Shown: positions 20,754 through 32,079 of the stretch, in pieces
Layout: every line of letters begins with the position of its first letter
How positions within the stretch are numbered: position 1 is the stretch's first letter
NCBI GenBank assembly: GCA_001599975.1
Contig: BCIO01000001.1
Coordinates: 3,324,293-3,388,292 of the forward strand
Length of the DNA: 64,000 bases
Reading direction: 5' to 3'
Origin: Cystobasidiopsis lactophilus
Taxonomy: Eukaryota > Basidiomycota > Agaricostilbomycetes > Agaricostilbales > Chionosphaeraceae
Position numbers and translations under genes: made by a program
Notes under the pieces: model-generated
What the model was told of the DNA's origin: nothing
Databases searched by the model: none
The model's input: the letters and a program-made list of their open reading frames with translations, nothing else

Positions 20754-22506
20754 ATGGATCAAGTCTGTAGGTCCTCCTCTCGCGTCCCAGGTGCCACGTC
20801 CAACCTCCTCCACTCAGACACGGAAGACATTGCCCGCCCAGACGCGGATCCCGCACCTCCTGCGCCAGATGGACATGGCTCGCCCTCCTTGGACGCCGAG
20901 ATGCAGCAGGTCGCCCAATCGTTTGGCCAGTTTGGCACTTCGCTCTCCTCGCTTTGGGGCAATGTGAAGAAACAGGTGCGTCGTCATTGCGCTTAAGCTG
21001 CTCACGGGCAAGGACGCTCAGCCCAGGCCACGGAGAACAGGGCGCCTCAGCTTATGCCGTCTCGAAGCGCGAGTTTGAAGCGCGCTCAGAGCTCGCCAAG
21101 CAAGAGCTGGCACCGTACTACTCCAAGGCCAAGGAGGAGCTGGGCAAGACCAAGGAGGAGCTCAGCAAGATTGGCGAGCAGCTCAAGCAGCAGGCGGCAG
21201 CGACCACCGAAGGAGGGACCGTCCACCAGCCCGGCGTTGCGCCGGACGTGCCCATGCCCTCTGTTTATGGCGACGTCGTGATCACACCTACCCCTGACGC
21301 GGCCAAGAGCCCGGCAACCGGCGAGGAAGGCAGCAAGTCGCCTCCCATGCCCGAGTTCTTCTCCAAGCTGTCCTCTCAGATCACCGCCAACCCCAACTTG
21401 GCCAACCTGCAAAAGAACCTCACGGATGTCATCCACAAGGTGCCCGGCAACTTCCAAGAGTCGTCCAAGCAGGCCGAAGCGTACTTGAACAAGGCGGGCA
21501 AGGATCTGGAGCGCTACTTCAACTCTGCCGTCAAGATCCTGCCGCCCTCCTCTCCTTCGACACCCCAAGACCCCTTCCAGTCCCAGCCAGGCCCTTCGGA
21601 CTCAGTGACGACCGTGAAAGGCACGTCGGCCTCGTCGCGAAAGGAGGCCCTCATCACCAAGCTCCAGTCGAACTCGGCCCTGCTCCTCATCGACCCCGCC
21701 AGCGCCACTGCTGCACCAGCTGCTCCCGCCGCGCCATCAGATTCTCCCACAGACACCCCCAAAGCTGCGCCAGCTTTGCTAGACACGAGGGAGGACTATG
21801 CTCTGTTCTTGCAGCAGCTGGAAGACAAGGGAGGGTTCGAGTCGGACCACTTTCAAGAGCAGATCAGAGCGGCTCTGAGCGCCAACGGAGGCGACGCGCC
21901 GATCAAAGCTACCTACTCCAGTCTGGTGCCAGAGAAGCTTCCGGCCGAAGCATTTTGGGCACGCTACTTCTTCAGGCTCGGCCAGATCGAGCAAGAGGAC
22001 GTGCGCCGGCGGCAGGTCCTGCAAAGTGAGCCGGTTCTTCTCGTTGGTGCCAATTGCTCATGCTCATCTGTTACCATCTGACAGCTGCGCATGGCAACCA
22101 AGAGGAGGATTTCTCGTGGGACAACGACGATGAGGAGCCCGCCGCGTCTCCTTCGCTTGACCCTAAGCGCAAGTCTGCCGCCTCTCTCCACAATATGGCC
22201 AGCAGCACGACTACCTCCGCGTCCCTGGTCTCGGAAGACACCGAGCCCTGGTCGCCCACTGACACCCGCAGCGACCTTCCGCCCGTCGCTTCCGCCCGCA
22301 ATTCCTCGGAAGAGGGCACCGCCTCGTCCTACGATGTGGTCACCAACCCTCCGTCTGCCGTCACGTCAGATGTCGAAGCTTCGACGAAGAAGATGGGCTC
22401 GCTCACTTCTGCTTCCGAGGCCAAGCCGCCCAAGCAGGCCAAGCCTGCTCCTTCCAACGCTGCCACAGCGACGTCGACAGAGGACGAGGATTCGGACTGG
22501 GAATAA
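20754..22506 (+). CDS. BSD-domain protein, DOS2/BSDC1-like
   Basis: Conserved eukaryotic protein of poorly known role. A helical N-terminal region (FGQFGTSLSSLWGNVKKQ, then GASAYAVSKREFEAR and coiled-coil YYSKAKEELGKTKEELSKIG) precedes Ala/Pro-rich linkers. The BSD domain spans DYALFLQQLEDKGGFESDHF to PAEAFWARYFFRLGQIEQED with its FW-R-F core. The tail is Ser/Glu-rich and ends EDEDSDWE, a DSDWE-type ending typical of this family. Three exons: an intron with GTGCGT donor after KKQ and another before AAHGNQEEDFSWD. Start MDQ at 20754; a small intron just after it is possible. Confidence 0.85.
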
Positions 22507-22763
22507 GACGTCGCCCGTTGTACTTGTCTCCTTTCCCGCCGTTCTTTTTGTGCGCTCGGTCACTTCGTTTGAATCCCTTTTGAAACCTGTACAATCTACT
22601 TCAATGCTTATGCCATTACGTTGCACTTGTTTCGTGCGGCTGTCAGTGAACAAAGACCCTGGGCTGTTCAACTGTAGTCCGAGTCGGATTGCCACCAAGA
22701 GCCATCACTGCAAGCCAGAAAATCTTCAAAGATTGGCGTGGCAGACACAGTCATGGGCGTCTC

Positions 22764-24140
22764 TTACCCCTCGTAGTTCCCCCCTGGGCCTGTTCGGGAA
22801 AAGGAGATCCCTTGTTGAGAGCAAAAGGTTGCTATTCTGGAGAACAGACACTGGTGTTCGGCGCGCAATAGGATTGACACCACAAGATTTGTAAGTTTAG
22901 GGAGGCGACTGGGTGTGCTGATAAGCAGCGTCAAAAGCGCCGTCAATGACGGCTCAATCGAGAGATGGTCGACGTCGTAGCTGACCCGCAAGGTTCTTAG
23001 AGAAGGAAGCGAGAGTGCGCTGAGATCGAGCAGGTTGTGCAATGAAAGGTGGGCGAGATCGTCTTCTTCCAGCGATACGAGCGATACGGCCAAGAAATCG
23101 AGGCTGGTCAACGAGTTGAGAGGGCCCCATCCGGAAAAGGTGGACACCGAAGCCAGAGGGTTGGGGTCGCTGTTATCATAATCCAAAGTCAAATCCAGTC
23201 TCGCCAGCGCTGCGGACGGGATCGCGGCGATCAGCTGCTGCCAATCAACCGACCGCTGCGAATTCGGGAGGCTGCCGTCCAGTTCCAGGCTGAGTCGGAC
23301 GTCGACAATGGACTCTGAGGACCGCGAGAGTAGGTCCCGGAACACTTGGATGGCATCTGGGCCCATCATGTCGTCCAAGTCCACCTCCAAATGCCCCACA
23401 CACCACGTTCCGCCATCTGATTTGGTCCAGGTGCACCGTACTGCCCAAACTGGCAATTCAAAAAGATGGCCACCGGTAGCGCCTTTGATCATGGAGCTGC
23501 CTTGCAAATTGACGGAACGGAGCGCGGTGAGGCAGTCCCAGGCGAAAGTGTGACTGTCAACGCCAGTGGCCGGTTGACATGTGATGAATGAAATGGCTTC
23601 GACCTGGGAGCCCAAGATCTCGCCAGTGGTGAAAAGTCCCAAAGGATCCTCGAAAAAACGACCATGAAAACGCATGGTCATCCGGACCATCTCTTGGTTG
23701 GCGAAGAGAGGCGTATGCATGAGGCGCGACACACAATGGACATGGTCTGCCGAAAACCGAGTGAATATGAAGTCGGCTCTGCGCACATACTCGAATGGTC
23801 GTTTGAAGGTTTCGACAAAAGCCGCCAGTGCCGCGTCCGCGAATCGATTGCTTTTCCGGCGATGGCCCAAGGCCCCTTGGGGGCTAGTGTGGAAGTTTAT
23901 AGTGACATTTCTCCATAAGGCCGGGTAAGAGCAGCGCCTGAGCCGCTGGCACGTTGCTGCGAGAGGCCAGGGTGGCGCCGCCGACCCTCCATCCAGCTGC
24001 CCCCATCCATTCTCGATAGACGTAGACTGGCTTTTGAAAAGCACATCAAATCGTGGCACGCAATCAGACGTAGCAAAGGCTGCCACTTGTTCGAGAGCTT
24101 CATCGGGAAGTCGAAGCAGGTAACAGGGAGCGGTGGCCAT
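22764..24140 (-). CDS. F-box/LRR-like protein, intronless (458 aa)
   Basis: A single uninterrupted frame of 458 codons, unlike nearly every neighbour. The N-terminus LLRLPDEALEQVAAFATSD resembles a degenerate F-box (LPDE start), and ATCQRLRRCSYPALWRNVTI is the usual second half, with its ALWRNV helix. The rest alternates Leu-rich strands (LARLDLTLDYDNSDPN, LLDLSALSLPSLRTLRVSYD) as in divergent fungal LRR proteins. Likely an SCF ubiquitin-ligase adaptor, but the substrate is unknown. Large, fast-evolving families of this kind are common in basidiomycetes. Confidence 0.7.
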   Translation of the reverse strand: MATAPCYLLRLPDEALEQVAAFATSDCVPRFDVLFKSQSTSIENGWGQLDGGSAAPPWPLAATCQRLRRCSYPALWRNVTINFHTSPQGALGHRRKSNRFADAALAAFVETFKRPFEYVRRADFIFTRFSADHVHCVSRLMHTPLFANQEMVRMTMRFHGRFFEDPLGLFTTGEILGSQVEAISFITCQPATGVDSHTFAWDCLTALRSVNLQGSSMIKGATGGHLFELPVWAVRCTWTKSDGGTWCVGHLEVDLDDMMGPDAIQVFRDLLSRSSESIVDVRLSLELDGSLPNSQRSVDWQQLIAAIPSAALARLDLTLDYDNSDPNPLASVSTFSGWGPLNSLTSLDFLAVSLVSLEEDDLAHLSLHNLLDLSALSLPSLRTLRVSYDVDHLSIEPSLTALLTLLISTPSRLPKLTNLVVSILLRAEHQCLFSRIATFCSQQGISFSRTGPGGNYEG

Positions 24141-24513
24141 TTCGCAAGTAGTCTCGCTATAGGATTGATAGGACTGAAGAACAGAACTCAGAATAGCTTG
24201 TAAAGTTCAAAGATGCACCCACGGAGCCTGCTTCGTCCGGCTCTTCTCCTCAGAGCTCCACGTAGCTTAGGCTGGCCAGTGCTGGCAGGCCTGGCCCGGC
24301 GGACTGCACGGCGTGAGATAGACGATCTGAGGCAGCTACCAAGCGGAAAGCCGGCTCTGTGTCGAATGCCGTTATGCTGCCACCAATCGAAGGATGGCTA
24401 TTCACTGTCGCTGAGCGAATCCAAGAGGCAGCGTCAGACGGCTGTGCAGAGACCTGTGGCGGGCTGATGGTACGAGAGCCCTTCGTAAATGCAGAAAATG
24501 CAATTCGTTGGAG
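24141..24513. other. Intergenic region
   Basis: Gap between two minus-strand genes: promoter of the F-box-like gene and 3' UTR of the TED1-like gene. Short frames here show nothing recognisable. Confidence 0.4.
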
Positions 24514-26467
24514 TCAAATCAAGAACCAAAGCCACACGAGGACAGCGATCGCCAAGGGAACCTTCAAGACTTGCCACAGTTCTGCCCCTGCTTGCGGCAC
24601 CACCACGTCCAGCCCGAGCTTGAAGACCCAGTAGGAAAGGATCGGGCCGAGTGTGACCTGCCAAATCCGAAGAAGAAGACGGAAAAAAGGCCGGACAACG
24701 TTTGTCATTGGCCCGCCTGCCACTCCAAAGTTGTCCCCTCGCTTCCTGCCACCATTCCACATGTAGACCCGAGACACACGCCGGACTCGCTCGCCAGGAG
24801 TCTTTGGTCCGCTGCGCTCATAGAAAGGGTTGGCCGATGCTGGCGTCGGAAGGCCGTCTTCGTCGGTGTGGTACGAAAAGCCCGCGACCTCGGATTCATC
24901 GTAGCCGCTCGCGCCGAAGTTGCCGTCATCCGAGCTGGCACCATCTGAGTCGGAGTAAAGCGACTGGCGGGACATGGCTCGGGCGTGGTTGTAGCCTTTG
25001 GAGTAGGTCTTGGTGTGGCTGGGAGTTTGCAAGGAGGACCGAGACTTGGTGGCGCGGTGGGCGTTGTGGCGGCGAGAGGTTGTGCATTGCTTGTAAAACT
25101 TGGGCCCAACAATGTAGGCCAAGGTTAGAGCTAAGAGAGGAAGGTAGAGGCTGAGGTAGACGGATAGTTGGTCGGGCAGCACGCAGCTGGAAGTCGCTAT
25201 TGTTGGCAAGGATGGATCGCGATTCGGCGGGTCGGGATTGTGCAGGGTGAGAAGCTGGTAGCCAGGCTGCCGCACTCCCATGACCATGGAAAAGGCGCGG
25301 ACCGTGATCTCGTCGACGGCGGAGGTGTAGCTGTGCGGCGAAGTGATGGAGTGGGTGACCTGGCAAAAGTCGTGGTCGTCTCCGCTGAAAACAATTTCTG
25401 GCTGGACGTATTCGAGAAGCGTGCTACTACTCCGCTCATCCAGCAGGTTCTGGTAGTTGAGACCGCGGCCTTGGAAGATCGGCCTCTTGTGCTCCCTTAG
25501 GGGGCCGCAAGAGGTGCCCTCTGGTCTGAACAGCGGAATGTGGCTTAGAAGGACGGCAGGTAGAGGATCCGGCCGGTTGGCCAAGTCGAGAACGAAGGAC
25601 CAAGTCGAGTTGGGCTGCACTTCGCCAGTGATGAAGCTTGGACCCATCGCCTCCTTCTCTTCTAGTAGGGCCATCGAGTCAACGAAGACGATGGAGTGGT
25701 TCCCAGCATGCACCACGCCGTTCAATGGGCCAAACGCATCCTCGAAATGATCTCGAGCATGAGTGGCTTTCTCTTTTGGGAGATGCAGTCCCAAATCGTG
25801 ATTGCCAGGCACATAGATCGTGTTGATGCCTTTTGCTGGGAAGACGCTGTGGAAGAGTTGCACGTAATGGGCATGTCTGTACCAGCTGTTTGAGAATGGC
25901 CGCTTAGGGACATAGAGTTCAACCAAGAGGACCCACTCTAGCCGGTCTTCTGCGTAGATTCCAGAGTCCAGCAAGTCCTGTTGAACGTGAAGGATTGTTG
26001 TCAAGACACAGTCAATCAGAGGAAGGGGACACGCAGCGCGCACGCCTAGAAAGACCAGAGTCCCTGGTCTATGCCGCTTGATAACGAGCGAGTAAGATTT
26101 ACGGGCGTAGTTGTTAATGACAGCCTGGGTGAGCAGACGCAAGGCCCAAGGGCGGTCGTACGAGCGGTGGTCCGGCAGCTGCGGGTCGGTGATGATGAGC
26201 ACTTTATAGCCCTCGCTGCCGTTGACTGGCGGATAGGAGCAGTTGTGCGCCTGCCAGAAGAACACCAGGCTGTTGTCGCCCATTGTTGAGCGCCACATTC
26301 GCCATCAGAAGGGGGAACAGGCGCGCTCACTACTCTCCGTAGAAGACGACCAAAGCCCAAGCGCTCCTCAATCCGACCAGAGGCCACGCCTTGCCCTTGC
26401 CTTTGCCCACACTCTTCCGCCGCCCCAGCCCTAACAAGACGGGAGAGCGGACTGCTATCCGCGACAT
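24514..26467 (-). CDS. ER metallophosphoesterase, TED1/CDC1 (PGAP5) family
   Basis: Enzymes of this family remodel ethanolamine-phosphate on GPI anchors in the ER, which licenses GPI-protein export. Exon 1 (MSRIAVRSP...) has a basic stretch and a hydrophobic WALVVFY start of a membrane anchor. After splicing come the metal-site motifs: VLIITDPQLPD (D-x-Q/H), TLVFLGDLLDSG (GD), YVPGNHDLGL (GNHD), VLLSHIPLFRP (SH) and FSGDDHDFC. Two transmembrane stretches follow, near SVYLSLYLPLLALTLAYIVG and at the very C-terminus. Two short in-frame introns (after VFLG and after DRL) must be removed to recover the motifs. Several acidic/Ser-rich linkers lie on the cytosolic side. Confidence 0.87.
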
Positions 26468-27440
26468 TGCCTTAGCCTCTGCGACCGACTTTTTCGGCGT
26501 GTTGCCAGGTCGTTGCTCGCCAACATTGATTTTCTTCCCCTTGTGTGCCTGTACGCAGCTCCCGGTGCAAAGATGCAAAGACATGCTTCATGTATACAAG
26601 AAGACAAAGACGGCGCGTTAAGGCGGCTTGCACGCGCCAATGCTTCGGACTCGATGATTTGGAAATTTTGGATGTTTTGCTTGAGCATGACGATTTATAC
26701 GAAGCCCAACAAAGCTTTCTTCATGCCTTCATAGAGTACAGGCGATTTATAGAGGACGTCCGATTGCTGCGATTGTTTGAACATGGCCTGCAAGTCCTGA
26801 AGAAGGCGGGCAACTCGTGTCTTTGTCGCTGCGCAGCAGACATCGAAGCTGGCAGCATCCAATCTATGCTGTGCTTGAGTTGGTTTGGTCTGTTTTCTTG
26901 CAGAGTATCTTTGCCTCGTCATCTCTAGGCCTGTTCTCGTTGCCACAGCCAGAGTTGACCGCGATATGTCCATGTTCGCTGTGTGCCGTGCTCTGCGACT
27001 GACTGCCACAATCTCTGATGGCTATCATCAATCGATCCAGCCATTAAAAAGGCCCTAATTCAGTGCACTCGACGGGCTGATAGAAGACACCCAAGCAGTT
27101 TCGCGCAGCGATGTCCAATTGACTTCGCAAAGGCTTTCTAAAAGTTCGCGCATCATCCCATTCACCCCTCTGCTGGCTAGTGCCCATCTCTCCACTGGAC
27201 ACTACTTACTCGACCCTCGCCTTGCCAATTTCGGCACCATCGTCGGCAGCAGGAGAGAGCGTGAAAGGCGGCAAAACAGGCAGAATCGGATTCCCCCTCC
27301 CGCTTGCCCCGCCTTCTGGCATTTTTGGCGATTCTACTCTCTTTGACCTGTTCTTCTCACCCATCCCATTTACATGTCAGTATCAATACACGGTGTTCTT
27401 ATGTTACAATGCTGAATTGCGCAAACAGTTACCAACCACC
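26468..27440. other. Long divergent intergenic region, AT-richer
   Basis: 973 bp between the TED1-like and first EthD-like starts, the longest gap outside the duplicated modules and visibly AT-richer than its surroundings. A 127-codon plus-strand frame (26545-26928) contains a Leu/Glu-rich segment (LDDLEILDVLLEHDDLYEAQ) but has poor third-position GC and no ATG near its start. I do not call it a gene. Confidence 0.4.
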
Positions 27441-27987
27441 ATGTCCACCCCCTACCTCGTCACCGTCCAGTACCCGCGCAGCGATCGCTTCGACGAGGAG
27501 TGAGCTCTCCTCTTGTTCAAAAGAGCAGGGACCGACTTCTAAATCTCATGCACACCAAAGTTACTACATCAACAAGCACATGGCTTTGGTTCAAAAGCAC
27601 TGGGGCCCTCCCGGCATGTACAAGACTGAAGTGCTGAAGTTCGAAGCTGGCGAGTTCTCCCACCAAGCCTCTCTGTACTTCAAGTCCCAAGAGCACTTTG
27701 CTGCGTAAGAGGCGGCCAATTCCGATGGCTGACCGGCAGAGGCTAATACGTTCTTTCTCGCGACCAGTGCGCAAGGCGTTCCCGGCACTCCGGAGGTTGT
27801 GAGTCGACATCAGCGCTTGGAGTCTTAACCATCCTCTGATAGAGGTCACTTCTAGCAAGGCGACGTCAAGAACTACACCGACGTCAGTGAGTACCGCCAA
27901 TCGAAATTACCTTCTCAGCGCAAAGACTAAGTGGGATCAGCTCCCGTCATCGCCACCTCGTTTGTTGCTAGCGAGTGGTCTGCCTGA
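27441..27987 (+). CDS. EthD-domain-like dimeric alpha/beta-barrel protein, copy 1
   Basis: Small ferredoxin-like barrel protein of the EthD family. Members include accessory proteins of ether or polyketide degradation, but most fungal ones are uncharacterised. Five exons (27441-27499, 27561-27704, 27768-27798, 27856-27886, 27941-27987) give 103 residues. The core is MSTPYLVTVQYPRSDRF, then DYYINKHMALVQKHWGP with the family's YY-x3-HM-x-LV signature. FSHQASLYFKSQEHF follows, and the end reads NYTDVTPVIATSFVASEWSA. Two exons are only 31 nt. A second copy follows 279 bp downstream on the same strand. Confidence 0.8.
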
Positions 27988-28265
27988 TCGACAGCCAAGA
28001 GTTGTCGCGACTACGTTCGAATCGAAAGGTCAAACGGGAAAGCGCGGGCTGATCAGCGCCAATCTTGCCAATGCAATATCACGGATCATGCCTTTGCCCC
28101 TCCCCATTTCAAAGCTATATTCTCAGCGTGGCCTAGTTGTGACCACTGTGGCGCATCCGGGCTGAAAGTGCTTTGGCGAGCTTTGGCTCCGGCAGATTAT
28201 TCAGACGGACCAGATGCTCCGCAATGGGCTGTTCGCCTCTTGTCCTTTCTCCGCCAATCGCTACC

Positions 28266-28755
28266 ATGGGCAAGTACCTCATGCGCGTTTCCTATCCGCG
28301 AACTGAGAACTGGAAGTTCGACCTCGAGTACGATTGCGCTCAACGCTCCGGCCGGGCAATCAAGGCTGACAAGATCGGTGGCGCAGTTACTATATGAAGA
28401 CCCATATGCCTTTGGTGTCGGACACTTGGAAAGAGCATGGACTTGAGAAGTGGGAAGTCGCAACTTTCGATGACCCCAAGTCGCCATTCACGCACGAAGC
28501 GACTTTGACCTGGACCAGCAAGGAGGCTCAAGCTGCGTAGGGAGCCCTATCCCTGCCCTATTGATCTGTTTTAAGAATGCCTTGCAGAACTCGCAAAGTC
28601 CCAGGCTCTAAGGCGGTGGTGCGTTGGGTCAAAGGACACTCCCGAATTTCAAGACCATGCTGATGCGTCGCCGGCAGTTCGACGATATCCCCAAGTTCGC
28701 CAATACGACCCCTACGGTGACCACCGCGAATGTCGTCAGCGATTGGAAGCTTTGA
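28266..28755 (+). CDS. EthD-domain-like protein, copy 2 (tandem paralogue)
   Basis: Paralogue of the preceding gene with the same exon plan. MGKYLMRVSYPRTENWKFDL joins over an intron to DYYMKTHMPLVSDTWKEHG, then FTHEATLTWTSKEAQAA. After two short introns come KVPGSKA and FDDIPKFANTTPTVTTANVV, ending SDWKL. The first splice is in the same codon as in copy 1 (Asp before YY). The proteins keep YPR, YY-x3-HM-x-LV, VPG and the T-P-V-x-T end but are otherwise well diverged, so the duplication is not recent. Convergent with the RING gene. Confidence 0.78.
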
Positions 28756-28898
28756 AAGCAGGCAGGCAACTGTTGTAGCGATACGCGAAATTTCAGGCTC
28801 TTGCACCGGACCGAGGGCGTCGACGATAAGACCAGCGTTGTGAAATACAGTGTGGGATATTGATGCCTTTGAGGTCGCAACTCTTGCGATCGCAGCCC

Positions 28899-30304
28899 TC
28901 AGAGGAAGCGTGGCTCGTCGGTGGTCGTGCCAGCCGCGCTGGCGGCCTCTGGCTGGCCGGCCCCATTGCCAGGCTTTCGCTGTGGTAGAACGTTGGTAGT
29001 GGAGATGACGGGACTGGAAAAGGTGAAGGCTGAAAGACGCGATCAGGGCCGTGCCTTTATCAATGGAGATCTCGAAATTACCTGAACCCGCGAAAGGACC
29101 CAACGAGGTTGCCGCTGAAGAATTGGATGGTTCGCTGGTGGCAATGGCGTCCACTGGCATGGAGTCGTCGGAAGGGTCGTTCTGGTCGAGCTTGACTTTC
29201 GAAAGCGCGAGGCTCAAAGCAGCCTTGGACTCCTTCAGGGCGGCAACATTCTTCTCCGCTTCCAACTGTAGTTTCTTGATGCATTCCACCTCGTGGTCGT
29301 AAATTTGAGCCAGAGTGCCGACCTCGACGCACAGCTTGCATCTGTCAGGCTCCGACATTGAGCAAGACCTCGCGCTTTGAGCAAATTGCCCTTCACCTGA
29401 TGACCTTCGACTTTGCGCAGACAGTCTGCTGGTGGCGTTGAATCGAGTTGGCTCGGACCTCAACCGTGCAGAGGTTGCACGAAGTCAAGCGAAACTGGCA
29501 CGCATTTTTGTGCAGCCTCCTGTATTGAACGGCTTCAGTACCGGGATATCGTTCAGAGAGAATGAGCACTGACATCGCTTCGAAATCGCCCTTGTAGTAG
29601 CAGCCTTCGTTTTCGCAACCGTAGATAACTTCCGCCATCAATCTCTTCAGGTTGTGATCAATCTTGCATGCCTGCCTGGTGATGGGGCCACGGCAAGAAG
29701 GGCACAGGGTTACACCCGCCGTGGCGAACAAGGAGCTGCCTTCTTTCTTAACGGCCGGCTTCAAGAAGTGCAGAAGACTTGAGCTCACTTCATGCAGCCG
29801 AGACAAAGGACATGTCCCCCGTCACATCCCAGCAAATGGGGCTGGTTGAAGAAATCGCTGCTAGAAGCGTAAGCTTGACACGAGATGCCGGGGGTGAGAC
29901 TTGACAGACTGGCACACCGGGCACACGAGATGCTTCTCGAGAGCGGTGTTGGAGATCGAAGCGGGAGGTGGACGAGTTGGATTGAGAGAGAAACTCGCTT
30001 TCGAGGTCGATGTCGACGAGCCAAAGACAAAGGAGAACGCGGGCTGCCTTTGACTGGTGGCGGTGGCCGCCCCCGTTTGAGGGGTGCTGCCTGCCGTTGA
30101 GGTCGAAGCGCTGGCCATTGAGGTCGAGGCGTTCTGGATAGCACGTCTGGGCTCGCTGGTGTTCGGGAAAGAGGGCGCAATGGCGAACGGGGAAGCGTTG
30201 CCACTGCCAGCGAAGCGTCCGAAAGCACTTGGCGTGGCAACTCGCGGAGGCGTTTGTGGGGTCCCGGCACTTCCTGGCAGCGATGGGCTTCCAAAAGTTG
30301 GCAT
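28899..30304 (-). CDS. RING and TRAF-type zinc-finger protein
   Basis: Probable E3 ubiquitin ligase. A disordered Ser/Thr/Pro/Ala-rich N-terminus of about 130 residues (from MPTFGSPSLPGSAGTP) leads to a RING finger built from two exons: LEKHLVCPVCQS, then LLGCDGGHVLCLGCMK and LCPSCRGPIT. Next are the paired TRAF-type zinc segments CENEGCYYKGDFEA and HKNACQFRLTSCNLC...IQRHQQTVCAK. A coiled coil follows (YDHEVECIKKLQLEAEKNVA). The C-terminal exon is low-complexity and ends TTTDEPRFL; its acceptor choice is inferred. It lacks a recognisable MATH/TRAF-C domain. Divergent from the arrestin-like gene. Confidence 0.78.
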
Positions 30305-30494
30305 GAGTAGCTCTCTGAGGTGAGTGGAGCGGGGGCAAGAGTCGAAACATACAGTTGTGGACCCTGACAAGGATGTCGTTCAAATGTTGTTCGGACCGAA
30401 AGATCGGAAACCCTCCGTTCGACCGCTCGCCCGGCTCTTCGTGGAATTAAGCAGCCAGCTTTGGGCTCCTTTGGAAACTCACAACTATGCAAAG

Positions 30495-31856
30495 ATGATG
30501 CTCTCACCTGTATGCGATGGTCGAGATCCCAATACAGCTCTCTGACACCCCTCATTCCAGAATCGACCGCCTCCGGCCGGCACGAACTCGTCCTCCAAGA
30601 TAACGTTTGTGCTGGACCAGGAATGCATTGTCCCTGGCAATCCGATTTCAGGCAAGATCCAAGTCCATGATATGGCCCGTGCGGAGAAAGTGTCCTGTCG
30701 CCTGCATGGTTTCTCGAGCTGTACGATTGTTGGCAAGAAAAGGTGGCAAGCGGGAGCCATGGCCAACTCGATGGTCTGCTCTATCGCCTTTGTCTCAATC
30801 TGTGAATAATGATTAACAAGCGATGCACAGACGGGATCGGGGTTCGCTGCGACCGCCCTGTCTACTTTGGAGGACCACACCTTCCTCTCCCGCTGCCAAG
30901 ACATCTGGGCACCGACACCAGGCAAAGACGAAGCTCATGCGGGGCCCCAAGACTTCACCTTCTCGTTCGATGTGCCTTTGATGGAGGACGAGAGCACGAC
31001 GAAAGGGCAAACTGTGCTGCCCCTTGCACCCGCTGTCAACATCGAGTCTATGGGCGTAAGTCTGCTATTTGTCTCTGTGTGTCGCAAATTATCCTTATGG
31101 TTGATCTCACAGGGCTTTCAAATCCGCTACTGCATCGAAGCGACAGTCAAGCGCGCCGGCCTGCTGCATCGAGATTCGAAGTAGGTCTTCTTGCTCATGC
31201 AAAACCACCGCATAGACCTGAACACAACCTGCAGAGGATCCTATGAGCTTCCCTTCCTCGATGCGCCGCACAAGTGTCCAGCCTCAGCCCAGCAACGCAC
31301 TCAGTCCATTCAAGCTGCTTTGAACTACAAAGGCGGAGAGGATGCACCTCCCATCTTGGTCGACATCTCGCTCTCCATCCCAGACAATGTTGAGCTCCAC
31401 CAGACACCTAGCATCCCGTACAGCATGTCCTGGCACTTCGTCTCGGGGTCCGAAGCGCCGCCACCTGTAGGCTTGGGCAGTTCGTTTTCGCCCAAGATCA
31501 CCGTCGCCTTGGGTCGGTACTGCACCAGCCGACCAATCGACAGCCCTTCGTCAGGGCGCGAGTTCAAGTTCCCGGGCGTAATCATCAGCGCTGGCCACCA
31601 CATTATTTCCTCGGAAGAAAAGTCGGATGTCAAGAGCGTTGATGGGGCAGTTGCAGTCCCTCCCGGAGAGGCCACCGTGGTTTCACAAGCAATCGAGATC
31701 TATGTACGAGCATTTGCCTTTCATGCCTTAAAGATGCTGATGCTCACTTTACCCCGACAGTACCAAATCACTGCGCGGATCTCTGACAAACTGCTAACGG
31801 AGCAAGCGATGTCGATTCCTATTCTTATCACCAAAGTCGCTCAAAGCCCAGCTTGA
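30495..31856 (+). CDS. Arrestin-like protein
   Basis: Fungal alpha-arrestins recruit Rsp5-type ligases to membrane transporters. The N-terminal beta sheet reads KITFVLDQECIVPGNPISGK and SCRLHGFSSC. After an intron come DHTFLSRCQDIWAPTPGKDE and DFTFSFDVPLMEDES, then GFQIRYCIEATVKRAGLL. The arrestin C-domain has ILVDISLSIPDNVELHQTP and a last strand YQITARISDKLLTEQAMSIP. I see no PPxY motif, so Rsp5 recruitment is not evident. The first exon is tiny (MMLSP, from 30495) and tentative. The reading before 30551 and the intron around 30730-30840 are the weakest parts of the model. Confidence 0.65.
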
Positions 31857-32079
31857 TTCACTTAGTCTCGAATCTCTCGATGCCGGCCAGCGTCCGTTCC
31901 AACTAGCGATGGCCGGCTTGCCCAAATCGATATCTCACGCCACAGTTTACAAAATGTACTCTAAAGCCACCTGTTGTACTTCTAGTTTACACTACCAGTT
32001 GCATTCCAAGGCAAGCAAGCACTCCGCCTGGGGCCTCTCACTTTGTCTCGCGCCCACCACCAAAATTTCTCGAGCCTCG

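Noticed and set aside
26545-26928. 127-codon plus-strand frame with a Leu/Glu-rich helix
   Set aside because: Begins without a convincing start, has weak codon bias and lies in AT-richer promoter-like DNA.
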